Assembly: GCA_949825045.1 (NCBI GenBank)
Contig: OX463812.1
Span: 4,200,661 to 4,264,660, forward strand
Reading direction: 5' to 3'
From: Argyresthia goedartella
Lineage: Eukaryota > Arthropoda > Insecta > Lepidoptera > Argyresthiidae
DNA length: 64,000 nucleotides
Below are positions 20,838 to 31,550 of this stretch, piece by piece. Both the position numbers and the translations under genes were made by a program. The stretch's first letter is position 1; each line of letters starts with the position of its first letter. The notes beneath the pieces are model-generated. The model was not told where the DNA came from. It saw only the letters and a program-made list of their open reading frames with translations, and ran no database searches.

Positions 20838-22156
20838 CATAGTCAGGTCAAAAGTTCTGTCACATGTGCAATATGACATAATTAAAACATGTTTATTATT
20901 TATGTAAACATTTATATAGCAAAATGAACGTAGTAAAACATAGATTCTTATGGTAATAAAGTTTATTCAAAATGACCCCCGCGATTTTGAATACAGGCCT
21001 TTATTCTGCGCGGCCAGTCGTCTATCGCAGCACGAACGAGGTCCATGTCAATATCGGCGGCTGCCTTAATCAAGGATGCCTTGAGGGACTCCAAATCAGG
21101 ATGAGGCTTTGAGCAGGCCTTTTCCTCCAAGTGTTGCCATATCTTGTAATCTAACGGACTCAAATCTGGACTGGAGGGTCAGTCTTCGTGCCGGATGAAG
21201 TCGATTTCACGCGCCGCCAGCCAGTCTTGTGTGCTTTTCGCTCTATGAGCTGGCGCAGAATCTTGTTGGAATACCCAGTGCCTATTATTGGACATGGTAT
21301 GAGAAACAGGTTCCACAAGGTTCTTGAGGACTGTATTTTGATACACAACTGCATTCGTTTTTACGCCTTTCTCACAAAAATGTACCTCAGTTAAGCCCCA
21401 ATAAGAGACTCCCAACCAAACCATGAGCGAGGATGGAAAATGACCTCGTTGGACACGCGGAATACGGTTGCTCGCTTCTTCACTGCTGTGTGCGTACACC
21501 TTATCATTTTGTTTGTTGTAGCTCTCTTCCACGGTGAAAATTTTTTCATCCGAAAAAAGAATTTCCCGATGCTTTTTTCCCGCGTACCGCTTCAACAAAG
21601 CGCGGCATCTCTTCAGTATCAGGTCCATTAAACGAGCGTCCAAACGATGTCCTGTTTTTCTTCGATATGCCCTAAGCCCTAAGTCTTCATTTAACACCAT
21701 TTTCACCGTGGTCCTGCTTAACCCCATCTGAAGGGCCAACAGTTTCTGCTTACGTATGGGATTTCTTTGTATTGGCGCCTTCACAGCTTTTATCACTGCT
21801 GGAGTCCTAACAGAGCGAGGGCGACCACTTCTTGACCTGTCATCTACACTAGAGTCTTCATTGTATCGTTTTATGGTACGATAAACGATTCTTTTGTTTA
21901 TATTCAAATTTTTCAGTAAGTCGAAAATCTGAATTGGCGCGTAACCGCAACGATGCAACGCAATAACTGCGACACGGTCATCTTTAAGTGTCCACTTAAT
22001 TTAAATTAAATTGATTGAAAAATGAGGAAAATTCTAAAAAGTACACATTTTTATTTTCATGAAAAATTCGAAATTCGAATTCAATAAACTTTTTTGTGGC
22101 CAGCGTTCTAAATTCAAAAGTTTTTATTGTGTGACAGAACTTATGACCTGACTGTG
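20838..22156 (-). mobile_element. maT (DD37D) element, copy 2
   Basis: 1,319-bp second copy of the family at 16002-17296. Left end CATAGTCAGGTCAAAAG, inverted right end CACAGTCAGGTCATAAG, then TTCTGTCACA in both. The right side is followed by TA (22157-22158); the left flank is AA, so one copy of the TA may be mutated. Oriented like copy 1. Confidence 0.85.
20963..22000 (-). pseudogene. maT transposase (DD37D), start lost and nonsense mutated
   Basis: Same protein as copy 1, with different lesions. The start Met is gone: the 5' coding end reads KWTLKDDRVAV after a stop-containing stretch. The N-terminal helix-turn-helix region is in frame, as is the segment missing from copy 1. A Trp codon in the loop before the third catalytic Asp is TGA (near 21177) and one Ser codon of the following Ser run is deleted. 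The downstream part (20963-21163) stays in the same frame to the natural C-terminus. Confidence 0.88.
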
Positions 22157-23225
22157 TATTTACCTAAAAGTTTAGGATGTCATTTTTTGATAGAAATTGA
22201 CGACTTTAAAAGAGAGACAGGCTCTAACTGCCAAGGTGCCATTGACGTCTGTTTTCAAAGTTTTAATTTTAGTTTAAATTATTCTGTTCTTACTTTGCGT
22301 CTTTATTCAGCTTTTCGGGTCATATGATAAATAAAACGAACCATTTTTCCCTATGTCCCATAGCTTTTGATAAGGTTCCCTCGATAAGCAATTTCGTGCC
22401 CCTGTTATAGCCCATATTAGGAAATTTCCGTCATATACAGAAACTGGGGAAATTTTTTTATGTGGTCGAGGAAAACCATTTGTTTATTTTCAGATTATGT
22501 TTTAGGTACCGATACTTGGAAAATATTGGAGGATATTTATGAAATAACAAAACAATTTTAATTGAAATTGGATTTTATTAAATGTTAGCTATTTTTGTAA
22601 AAAATATTGAAAACAATAACAATACTCCGTGAACTCATATTTTGAGACTGATCATTATGATTATCATTAACAATATTCATATTTATGTTTAATCACAATG
22701 GTGGGTGGTCCTAATAAACGTCCCAAATATGTTTAATATAGAACAGTTATTTGCTACAAACGGTAAATTATACGATGTATGTCATGTCAAGATATCATGC
22801 CACTTTTTCATGGTTCCGTACCATAAAAAGGAAAAACGGAACCACTTTAAGATCACTCGTGTGTCTGTCCTAGGTGTGTAAAAGTAATATTATACGATCA
22901 AATCAAACCAAATTTCTTTACTACTGTTGATATTAACATATAACAAGAAATTAGATAATTAGTTTTGCCTCTTCTCTAAATTGGGTATCTGTGGGCGTAG
23001 AAGTTCGTACAAATTCCCACAGATTTATTTTTAAATCTCTTTTAAAAATTGCACTGAATAAAAGGATTAACCGTACTAGTTTAGTTAGGTAAGACTTTCG
23101 TTGTTAGTAAAAAAAACATTTAAGGAAGTAGTTTAGTAACGTATCCAAAATTTGTTTTGTAAATTTTTATTTAGTATGCATTAACACAAGTTTTTGTTAC
23201 TGATATCATAATTAACGTAGACAAA
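22157..23225. other. AT-rich spacer with one repeat fragment
   Basis: No gene recognised. A degraded GGTTCCGTACC...ACGGAACC repeat (family of 14040-14440) lies at about 22808-22860. Confidence 0.5.
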
Positions 23226-23284
23226 CTGATGATGATAATGATGATGATGTCCTCCACGACGTATCCGTCGACGGCAACACCATG

Positions 23285-23479
23285 TCAGTTTCTGGCTTGT
23301 GCTCGGAGGTGACTTACAAAGCCGAACTTGGTTTTGAACGTGCAGCTATATATGTTGCACTGTAACTGTCCACTTGTATTGTAGGTATAATTATAGAAGA
23401 CCTTGGGGCGTCTTTCGATCGTGGCGTTTGGCGTCGAGTTCTTCAAGACGGGCATCTTCAAACTGTTTAAGTCCTTCAA
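23285..23479 (-). pseudogene. LINE C-terminal zinc-finger segment
   Basis: Short open piece with a C-x4-C...H-x4 arrangement (LQCNIYSCTFKTKFGFVSHLRA), matching the single finger that ends this type of LINE polyprotein. It is separated from RT by frame breaks. Confidence 0.6.
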
Positions 23480-23721
23480 GTTCCTTTTTTGAATGAACTA
23501 CGCCACTCTGGTCTTATCAAGGCGTCTACCTCCCACGTATTATGAGAAATGCCGTAGGACTTAAGATGTAGTTTCAGGACGTCCTTGTATCAGAGATACT
23601 GCCTACCAGGCTTCCGTTTTCCACCGGAAAGTTCTGCGTAGAAAACGGATTTGGGCAAATGTGACGCATCCAGGCATACAAGATGTCCACACCTTCTTAA
23701 CAGCCCCTTTATCAGGAGATA

Positions 23722-24624
23722 TTACATGCAGGAACTATTGTCATGACGTAAAATCTCAGAGTTTGGGACACAATCATGCCATTTTACCCGTAATATTGCA
23801 CGAAGACATTTTAAATGAAAGGTGTCCAAACGCTTGATATTTGCTTTATATAGACACAATGACTCCGAAGCATACAGCAAAAGGGGTAGTATTATAGCAT
23901 TATATACGGAAAGCTTCGTTTGTAAGTGGAGGTCCTGGGATTTAGAAAACTCTCTGGTTGAGAGATTACCAAAGGCCGCGGCAGCGCTAGCGATTCTTGC
24001 AGCTATCTCGGACTCGAGGCGGTGATCGTCGCGTATCAGCGTTCCGAGGTACCGGAACTTGCGCACCTCTTCCAGCGGCTTTCCACATAAGTAGGTTCCA
24101 ATAGCAGTGTCGGGCGCTAATATCCCTCTTGCGGGCTGCTTTAAGGTCTCAATTTTTGCCACGCTGATCACCAGACCGAATTTTCGACATGATCCGTCAA
24201 GATTGTCCAAGTACTGCTGCAGAGTGCCAATAGTGTCGGCCATGACGTAAACATCATCAACATATAAGACTTCGATCTTCTTAGTGTTGCGTTTTGATCT
24301 GAATCGACTTAAATCAAAAACACTCTTATCATACCTTATATTTATTTCGATCTGTCCGTTGCAGTTCTTCAAAGCATCTATCATGACTGCAGCGTAGTGG
24401 ACGGCAAAGAGCATCGGAGCCATGACACAGCCATGCTTAACACCGCTGGTAACCGGGAACTGTTCAGTGAATTCATTTTCATGTCGAACCCCTGCCATCA
24501 TCCCTTCATGGAACTGACGCACAAGGTTTGTGAACTTTTCGCAACATCCGGTCTTCTGCAGTATTGTCCACAGCGCATTCCTTGGAATTCTATCGAACGC
24601 CTTCTCTAGGTCTACAAAATGCAT
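23722..24624 (-). pseudogene. LINE reverse transcriptase, main part
   Basis: 300-codon open frame with RT blocks FVDLEKAFDRIPRNALW, GVKHGCVMAPMLFA and the catalytic box EVLYVDDVYVMAD, then FGLVISVAKIETL and RYLGTLI, the usual order of LINE RT palm and thumb. It ends soon after LKCLRAILRVKW. Its N-terminus lies on the other side of the MITE, so the ATG is accidental. Gly-Val-Lys-His replaces the usual Gly-Val-Lys-Gln in the GVKQG box. Confidence 0.85.
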
Positions 24625-24627
24625 GTA

Positions 24628-24772
24628 CGGACTTACTAATAAAAAAGTTATTCACTGTTTAATTTATACAGTGTTGTATCCTTTTCATACGTCGAGAAAT
24701 GTCAAATGTCAAAGCAAGATAAAACACTGTATGAGTTATACAGTGAATAACTTCTTTTATTAGTTAAGCCGG
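24628..24772. mobile_element. 145-bp MITE with 3-bp target duplication
   Basis: Ends CGGACTTACTAATAAAA and, inverted, CGGCTTAACTAATAAAA. Long imperfect inverted repeats also share AGTTATTCACTGT and TACAGTGTT. GTA flanks both sides (24625-24627 and 24773-24775). Removing the element and one GTA joins the LINE RT in frame (DLY then MHFVDLEKAF), which confirms the boundaries. Confidence 0.82.
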
Positions 24773-25240
24773 TAGAGATCACAGTGCTGTTCAAGGCATT
24801 TTTCTTGGATCTGCTTGAAGATGGCGTCAACCGTGCTTCGATTAGGACGAATACCACACTGAGACGCCTATTAATTATGCCAGCTACAGGAAGCCGCATT
24901 CTGAGAGGTCTACTTTCTTCTTGATTAGTTTTCAGATGGAGGCATCCTTCCACTCTTGAGTTACGTTTTCCGATTCCCATATGCGTTGTACCAGTTCATA
25001 TAGTCTGTTCTTGATATTGGGCCCTCCATACTTAAACACTTCTGATGGCAGACTATCTGATCCAGGAGACTTTGTGGAGACGTGGCTTTGTGGAACTCGC
25101 CGAAAGACGGCGGGTCATCGAGTTCTGACAATATGGGCAGGTCTTCCAGCGTGTCCATGTATGACAGATCAGCTCCTTGTGTACCGGGATTCAGAACATC
25201 TTTGAAATATTCTGCCCAATGAAGAAGGACTTCTGATTTT

Positions 25241-26571
25241 GTTATTAGTAAGTCATAGTTTGCAAGTCTTTAAATTAGGGCTTACTAGTAACAAAACTTT
25301 TAGTTACTGGTAAATAAACATTTTTTTCTATGTGATTATGCTTAACTAATACAAATATTACAATATTCATTATTATAATTAATAGGCAGGAATTCATAAT
25401 TCCAAAATTATTAACAGTTAGGTGTGTTGAGCTAGATTAAACCCATACAAAATACCCTTTTGCGACAAAGTCGCTTTAACATGCTTTTTAAATTGCTCAA
25501 ATGGCAATTTTAAAATCTCCAGCTGTATTTTAATGTAGTAAAGAATGCACGGATCCTTGAAAGAATTGCTAACCTAAGCAAGTCTAAACCGGGGCGCAGC
25601 AAGTGTGCCAAATTATGCAGTGATACCCAAACACGAACGAAAGCAAATAAACTTTGAATTTTAAGGGCATTTTATCGGGTCTCAAATCAAAAAATTGAAA
25701 AAAGTTTTTCAATCTATGTTGTCTGACATGTTAAATAAGAGGGCTTGTTGCGAGAATTCCACATATCTTTGTTCATAATTTTAAAATACTTAGTTAAAAT
25801 TCTTAAAGAAAACAAACAAACAATACCATTCACTCCCCATATTCTCCAAAACTACTTCTCCGAAAATATTGAAAAAAATATTGAATTACGTCTTTACTTA
25901 AGGACTCACCTCCCATGGCATTTCTAGAAATGTTTTTGAATGTTATTACCATGGTATGATGTTCAAAATCGCGTTGCTTCTCGCGTAGGCGTGATTTTAG
26001 ACCGGGATATTAAAGAACAAATAATGAGAAATGTATTTTTAATGTAATATTTTACTAAAGATATATATTTCCAAACTGTTTAGTATGACATGTCTATTAA
26101 AAGGGCTTGATGCTAGGATCTCAAATATATTTTTTTCATTCATGGCTTAGTTAAAAAAATCAAGACCCTTAAAATTAAAAAAATATACGTATCGTATATA
26201 TACGTCTTTAGTTAAATATTACGGGAAAAATATAGAAAATTTTATGGTCACATAAATGATATTATAAATGTACCTGGTTACATTACATTAAATGGAGTAT
26301 GAAATAAGCAGCACCAATACCTTTTTAAACAATATTTTGATATATTAACACACAGGAAAATAAAAGATACCTAATGCCCATTCAAGAAACTTGAATACAA
26401 TTGTGCGGTGTTGCGGAACACTTCGTGTGCGAGTCCAACTTGCGCTTGACCGCTTTTTTACTTCTTTGTGCCAAACCATCCAGTTACCCAGTTATCCAGT
26501 TACCTTCTTAACTCAGAGTTTATTGTTCGGCACGAGTAAGTTTTCAGATAGTGTAATGTTTATTCAATTTA
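25241..26571. other. AT-rich spacer with repeat fragments
   Basis: No gene. At 25430-25640 the - strand resembles the LINE 3' region at 37370-37500 (blocks equivalent to GTTAGCAATTCTTTCAAGGA and TTTTAAAATTGCCA). At 26280-26460 there is a diverged copy of the 14040-14440 repeat (AACAATATTTTG, CGGTGTTGCGGAACACTTCGTG). Confidence 0.55.
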
Positions 26572-28429
26572 CCCTTTCACGACAATAAGATTAATAGTAA
26601 AATAAGGATAATTTCAGTTATGAAATAATATTAATTTGGTGTTACAGAAACATAATTCGAACAGAAAAACAATGCTTTTGTTGTAAATATTTGCGAATTT
26701 TCTTGGGACACATGTGTCCCTGCAGTCACCTGAGGAGGAAGTAAATAATTTTTTTGGGGCACTTTAATATATTAAATTATTTTTTGCCAAGAAAATAAAT
26801 TTTATTCAAATCATAAAGATTACAAGTACAGTGGTTATAGGTTATATGCGTTATGCTCATTATGAGTAATAATATCAGAAAAGCAATTTCTATCATTTAT
26901 ATAACAAAGGAAGGAAGGCAAGGTAGGAAAAATATAGTAAAAATTTCACCATGTCTCATATCTTTATCAGCTGTAGCATTTACGGGACATTTTTTCCCAT
27001 TAGCTTGTACAGTGCCACAACTCTTTGTGTTGCGTTCGATCAACTCATGCTGTAATAGCGGTGAATTGAAAAAGTTAACCCCAAACTTAGTACGACCTAT
27101 TCACTTAAACCATATTGAGTTCCAGAATTACATTTCCCGGTATACAAATCAAACTCGAACAAAGACCCCGTATTTACATTACACCTGCATCTTAATTTGA
27201 AACCCCATTTGATTGGTTAACTTCTTATGTGCTGCTTCATAAAATTATGGCCTTTGAACTTGATCATGTGCTCATAAACAGATTGACTCGCCGTGTTATT
27301 GCATGCCGAGAGCATGTTGGCGCTGTTGAAATGATCCATTGTAGGGCTTATTTTGAATATAGTCATAGTCTGGACATCAGGTCCTCTCTGAACTTTGTTA
27401 TTGCAGAAGTGTAAGTTGCGGCGAATATCTTCAAATCTGGCTCTTAGCATAACAATGGTTCTGTAGACCAGTAGTCTCTTATAGATGGTAGTAAATGGTA
27501 GCCCATAATCAGGTTTATTCCTAAAAATACATTCGTCTCTTCATTGCTTACTGTGAGTTTACGAACATTCTGATGAGCATTTTCTTACCGATTCACTATG
27601 TTTTAAAGCGGGACTTCAAAATGTATGACCACCTTTAAAATATTAAAAGGTATAATTGACACTTTGACTACATCTGTACAGACTTGCACTTTCCCAAACT
27701 CATAATCTACTTACTCAAACTTATTAGGGTTATAGGTTTTTTGATTCCACTTGAAAATTACGTTGTAATCCTACATTGTTACGGTTACCCTGTGCGGCTA
27801 CGAGTTCTGCAGTTGATGTTGAAGGCTGAGGAGCCTGCGATCTTACTGTAGACTGAGGCTGAACTGTCTATTTCTACAAAGGTAGCTCCTTCGTCATCGT
27901 CATGCGTCAAAAATATTTGGTCTTCTTCATCAAGCTGTTAGGCATCTGCTTCGTCACTGTTATCTGCCAATAGAATTTGGCTTACAGACTGCTCTCAGCT
28001 CAAAAATTCATTTGCCTTTATGCATAACGACCTAAAAAGAAAAATGATTGATTAATGGAGGAAACTCGTAAAATGTACAGCTTTATCGTTGCGAGTTTTA
28101 TGTGTAAAATGGTTCCCCGTAGGACCATGAGTTATAGAAAAGCGCATAATTACAAAAAGTACATTATTTATACATAGACCAATAATTTACATATAAGTTC
28201 GACAACACAAAATATGAAGTTGATAGGCACTAGGCAAAAAACATTTAATGAAACACCATATTATCTTGTTAGCAATCTTATATATTTTTTTTGTTAAAAA
28301 TCTATTGACAAAAATTGTTAAGGGTATAACAAAGTCTACATTTAAATGTGTAGTAAAAAAAATTACAACGTCACAAACATCGTTTTAGGTTATGGAAACA
28401 TTTTTGGGTGTACTTTGGTCGTGAAAGGG
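26572..28429 (-). mobile_element. piggyBac-like element relic
   Basis: Ends are CCCTTTCACGACAATAAG (left) and, inverted, CCCTTTCACGACCAAAG (right): a 12-bp perfect terminal repeat starting CCC. The right side is followed by TTAA (28430-28433), the piggyBac target; the left flank is TTTA, one base off. Size 1,858 bp. It encloses piggyBac-type coding remnants on the - strand. Confidence 0.85.
26930..28020 (-). pseudogene. piggyBac transposase remnant
   Basis: Decayed DDE transposase. The acidic N-terminal region (DEEDQIFLTHDDDEGATF) is at about 27935-27880 with frame breaks. The core is best preserved at 27217-27450: RFEDIRRNLHFCNN, then SVYEHMIKFKGHNFMKQHI, followed after a stop by PIKWGFK and, downstream, NTGSLFEFDLYTGK. 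These are standard piggyBac blocks. Stops and frameshifts are frequent, so no functional protein. Confidence 0.8.
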
Positions 28430-28433
28430 TTAA

Positions 28434-28740
28434 CATCGTTAATCAAGATAGATCACGTCGCTTGAACAGTTTAATATATAATAAAGTGTATCTATCAGTG
28501 GCGCAGCTAGATATCAGTAGTAGCTGGTGAACGCAACTCCGTCTGCAGCACTGACTCTGCTGGCTGCTTCTACTTGCTTGTACAGATTAAGAAAGACTTT
28601 GCTTACTCAATGGTCCAACGATATTGTTCTTCGATACACAATTCGCAATAAGGCAATTGGGCAAATTGTTTCGTAGGATTGCTCATGGTTGAGAAGATTT
28701 GGCATTCCTCATGAGTAATGTGAGCCATAAACAAATTCCA
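28434..28740. other. no gene recognised
   Basis: About 300 bp between the piggyBac relic and the giant hairpin. Nothing identified. Confidence 0.4.
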
Positions 28741-28745
28741 ATAAC

Positions 28746-29050
28746 AAAAAAAAATATATAAGTAAAAAAAAACTATAACCCGACTATGTGAGTTAAGAGG
28801 TTTAAAAAGTGCGAAACAAGGAAATATTTCAGAAAGAAGTCAAGAAATGCGAAGGTACAAAAATGGTCGAGGTAGAGCCGTGGTCGCACCTACTGTATTC
28901 TCATTCTCCACGAGACCACGGCTCTACCTCGACCATTTTTGTACCTTCGCATTTCTTGACTTCTTTCTGAAATATTTCCTTGTTTCGCACTTTTTAAACC
29001 TCTTAACTCACGTAGTCGGGTTATAGTTTTTTTTACCTATATTTTTTTTT
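28746..29050. repeat. near-perfect inverted repeat, about 140-bp arms
   Basis: Left arm 28746-28885 and right arm 28914-29050 are reverse complements with only a few differences; shared blocks include GGTCGAGGTAGAGCCGTGGT, GAAATATTTCAGAAAGAAGT and TAACCCGACTA. The loop is only about 28 bp. Poly-A/poly-T runs bound the outside. No coding capacity. Confidence 0.9.
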
Positions 29051-29059
29051 ATTTATTGT

Positions 29060-29378
29060 TTTTAGTATTTGTTGTTATAGCGGCAACAGAAACACATCAT
29101 CTGTGAAAATTTCAACTCTCTAGCTATCATAGTTCATGAGTACCAAACATTTACCTAACTAAACAGAGTTTTTCATGGCCGCTAGAGGGCGCCACATCAG
29201 TACTACATAGCCTATGTCACCCGCAGAATTATTACAAATCTATTGACACCTCATTTACTAAAATCGGTTCAGTAGTTTAGGCGCTACGAGTGGACATACA
29301 TACATACCCACCCACATACATACATAGACTGCCAAAATCATTACCCTTCCTTTTGGCGGTCGCCGTAGTCGGGTAAAA
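29060..29378 (-). repeat. dispersed repeat fragments
   Basis: Two pieces. 29060-29150 matches the TTATAGCGGCAACAGAAA and GTGAAAATTTCAACTCTCTAG blocks of 14040-14440. 29160-29378 has GGCCGCTAGAGGGCGCCAC, an (ACAT)n-like run and GGCGGTCGCCGTAGTCGGGT; read on the - strand its end (TTTTTACCCGACTACGGCG) resembles 52072-52140. Confidence 0.6.
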
Positions 29379-30600
29379 AGCCAATTAATCACAATCATAA
29401 ATATCCAAGTAAACAATAAATCACAGCCGCACAAAATTCTCAAGTCGTGCCCTCCGGAGATGTCGATACATCAGTCACACGAAACGTTAAAATTCGCTAC
29501 AAAAGCTCACGCGAATTGGACGCCATGCTCGTAGCCGCGAGTTTCTTGTGGCGAGCGGCGCTAATCTTGATCCGCCAAAACAAATGCTGAACCCTCTGAA
29601 AATGGTGCAATACCAGCAGTATTTACCCAATTTAAGTGTCACTAGAATGTCCTACTGGCACTGTCAGTTCGCGACAGAATGGTAGTGATAGCCTAACATG
29701 AGTCTCCGTAAAACTTAGAGTTGTCGTTTATCCGGGCCAAAGACACAAACATAGTTTGTACCCATAATCATCGGATAATCATCATACAAAACAGAAGTCT
29801 TGACTTAATTTAATCGAGTGGCCACCAAACTTTAAATAGTCAGTTTTGCATGCAGTCCTTATCCCACCATATTGTAACTTACTCAAACAGGCTAAGTGCG
29901 CCGATGCTATGCAAGATCCTAGTCTGCAATTAACTGGAGCTTGATGGCACTAATTGTGAGAGTTAGCGACTGATACAGGATTCATGGTACTTAGTACTGC
30001 TGGAGATTAACTGCTCCACAGTCTGAATGGTAATTAGAAACAAAATAACATAACAGAGAATTGGGATGAAACACCTTTATAAGTGTAATATTAATAATAA
30101 TATATTATATAATGTTATTTGTTTGTAATATGGCTGAAATTATGTGCCCACTGTCATGTTCCCAAATATCCCACTCAACTGTGGGTAAGGTTCAAAATGG
30201 GGGCCATTTTTTGTTCTACCTACAACGAATGGCTATCACGCCACTTACTAGCAATATGTTAAAATACGGAAGCTAAATAATAGGCCGCTGACTGTTAGCT
30301 GCAAAGAAAACAAAGCCTAAAGGGATCAGGAATCAATGAATAATGTTTATCGGTGACGGTTTGAAGTAATTCTAGAAACAGTTATCCATCATCGCATCTA
30401 ACTTACTATAAGAGAGTAAGCGCATTGCGCATTGTGACTGAAATAATCTTTATTTCAGACGCAAGCGTCGTTAATGGCAAATACATGTCAAAATAAATGA
30501 AATGAATATGGATTTATATTAAGTTACATTAATACAACATTATAATTAAAATATGTCGTGAAATTATGAAATATAATATATCTCACAATGATTTTAGCTC
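29379..30600. other. no gene recognised
   Basis: Non-coding sequence. CTGAAATAATCTTTATTTCAG near 30439 is a small hairpin. No convincing ORF. Confidence 0.5.
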
Positions 30601-30609
30601 ACCGACCCA

Positions 30610-31010
30610 CATAAATTATGGACTAAGTAGATTCGACCAGAACCTGCGCAGGCCTTCACAAAGTTAATAAACGGTCTTAACAATACCATTAGTCGTTAAA
30701 TTATGTAAGTTATGCCTAAATTTAGCTACCCTTTGTCTTATCACTGCGTCTGCGCACGGCAGCCGCGACTCTGCAAACATTGTAGATGAAACAGAATGCG
30801 GTAAGCGTCGTTAAATTGCACCTACAATCTACGACAACCTTATAACTGCACCAGAGCTGAGGCGTGTTCATAGTTCGGCAGTACATCCTATAGAGAACCA
30901 GTTTTGAGTCACGCGAGCATTTGCACAATTTGCGCCCTATCATGTTGGCTCTAAGAGTTCCTGAGCTTTATATACTTGTTTTAAAGGTGAGCTTATCTTA
31001 AAACAATTAC
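30610..31010 (-). pseudogene. LINE RT C-terminal fragment
   Basis: The - strand ORF 30722-30943 has SKLVLYRMYCRTMNTPQLWC followed by SYK, typical of the region after the RT thumb in insect LINEs. No catalytic motif is present and the fragment is short. Confidence 0.6.
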
Positions 31011-31079
31011 AAAATAGAAGACCAGGAACAGAGGCTTAAAAGAGAAACTTCGCGTCGGAAGGACTACCCAATTGAGTCC

Positions 31080-31550
31080 GCACTGAAGTTAGAGATATCA
31101 CGACATGCCGCTGGATATCAGTCGCTATTGTTGTTTAAACACCTACCAGTGAAGCTTAAAACTTTAGTTATACACAGCAGTTTTAAATATAAACTTAAAT
31201 TATACCTGTTACAAAAGAGCCCCCACAGTATTGAAGAATTTATTTTTGAATTTAATTGCGTTTAATAATTTGACATGATATTATTAATTATTATTGTTGT
31301 GATTATAATTTATAAATTAATTTTGAATACATAAACTGATTTTGTGTATGTAATTTGTATGTTATCGGACATTTAATTTGTGGCGGCTGACGGCTTCATT
31401 AGATTTAGGCGATGTAATATTTTTTTGTCATTTTATTGTTTTTTAACTGTGCTATATTTAATTTGATATTGATAATTTATTAATTTTATTTTGTGATTTC
31501 ACACACAATCTATGTATTATTTTTGAATAAGTACTTATGACTTATGACCT
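31080..31550 (+). pseudogene. LINE polyprotein C-terminus plus 3' UTR
   Basis: A short frame, LFKHLPVKLKTLVIHSSFK through LLQKSPHSIEEFIFEFN, ends at a stop near 31265. It matches the final segment of jockey/CR1-type proteins (compare LRTWLIEKSLYSYDEFL at 12068-12529). The AT-rich sequence after it is probably the 3' UTR. Confidence 0.6.

Larger units (their letters stand above)
23228..25240 (-). mobile_element. LINE with C-terminal zinc finger, interrupted by a MITE
   Basis: Non-LTR element on the - strand. Order: pre-RT segment (LDDPPSFGEFHKA, about 25110-25070), N-terminal RT (a CGIRPNRSTVDAIFKQ-like stretch, about 24870-24820), the 145-bp MITE, the rest of RT, a C-terminal Cys/His finger (CNIYSCTFKTKFGFVSHLRA), and a (CAT)n-like tail at about 23228-23250. 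The endonuclease region is absent. Several frames are used, so it is inactive. The clade was not assigned. Confidence 0.8.
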
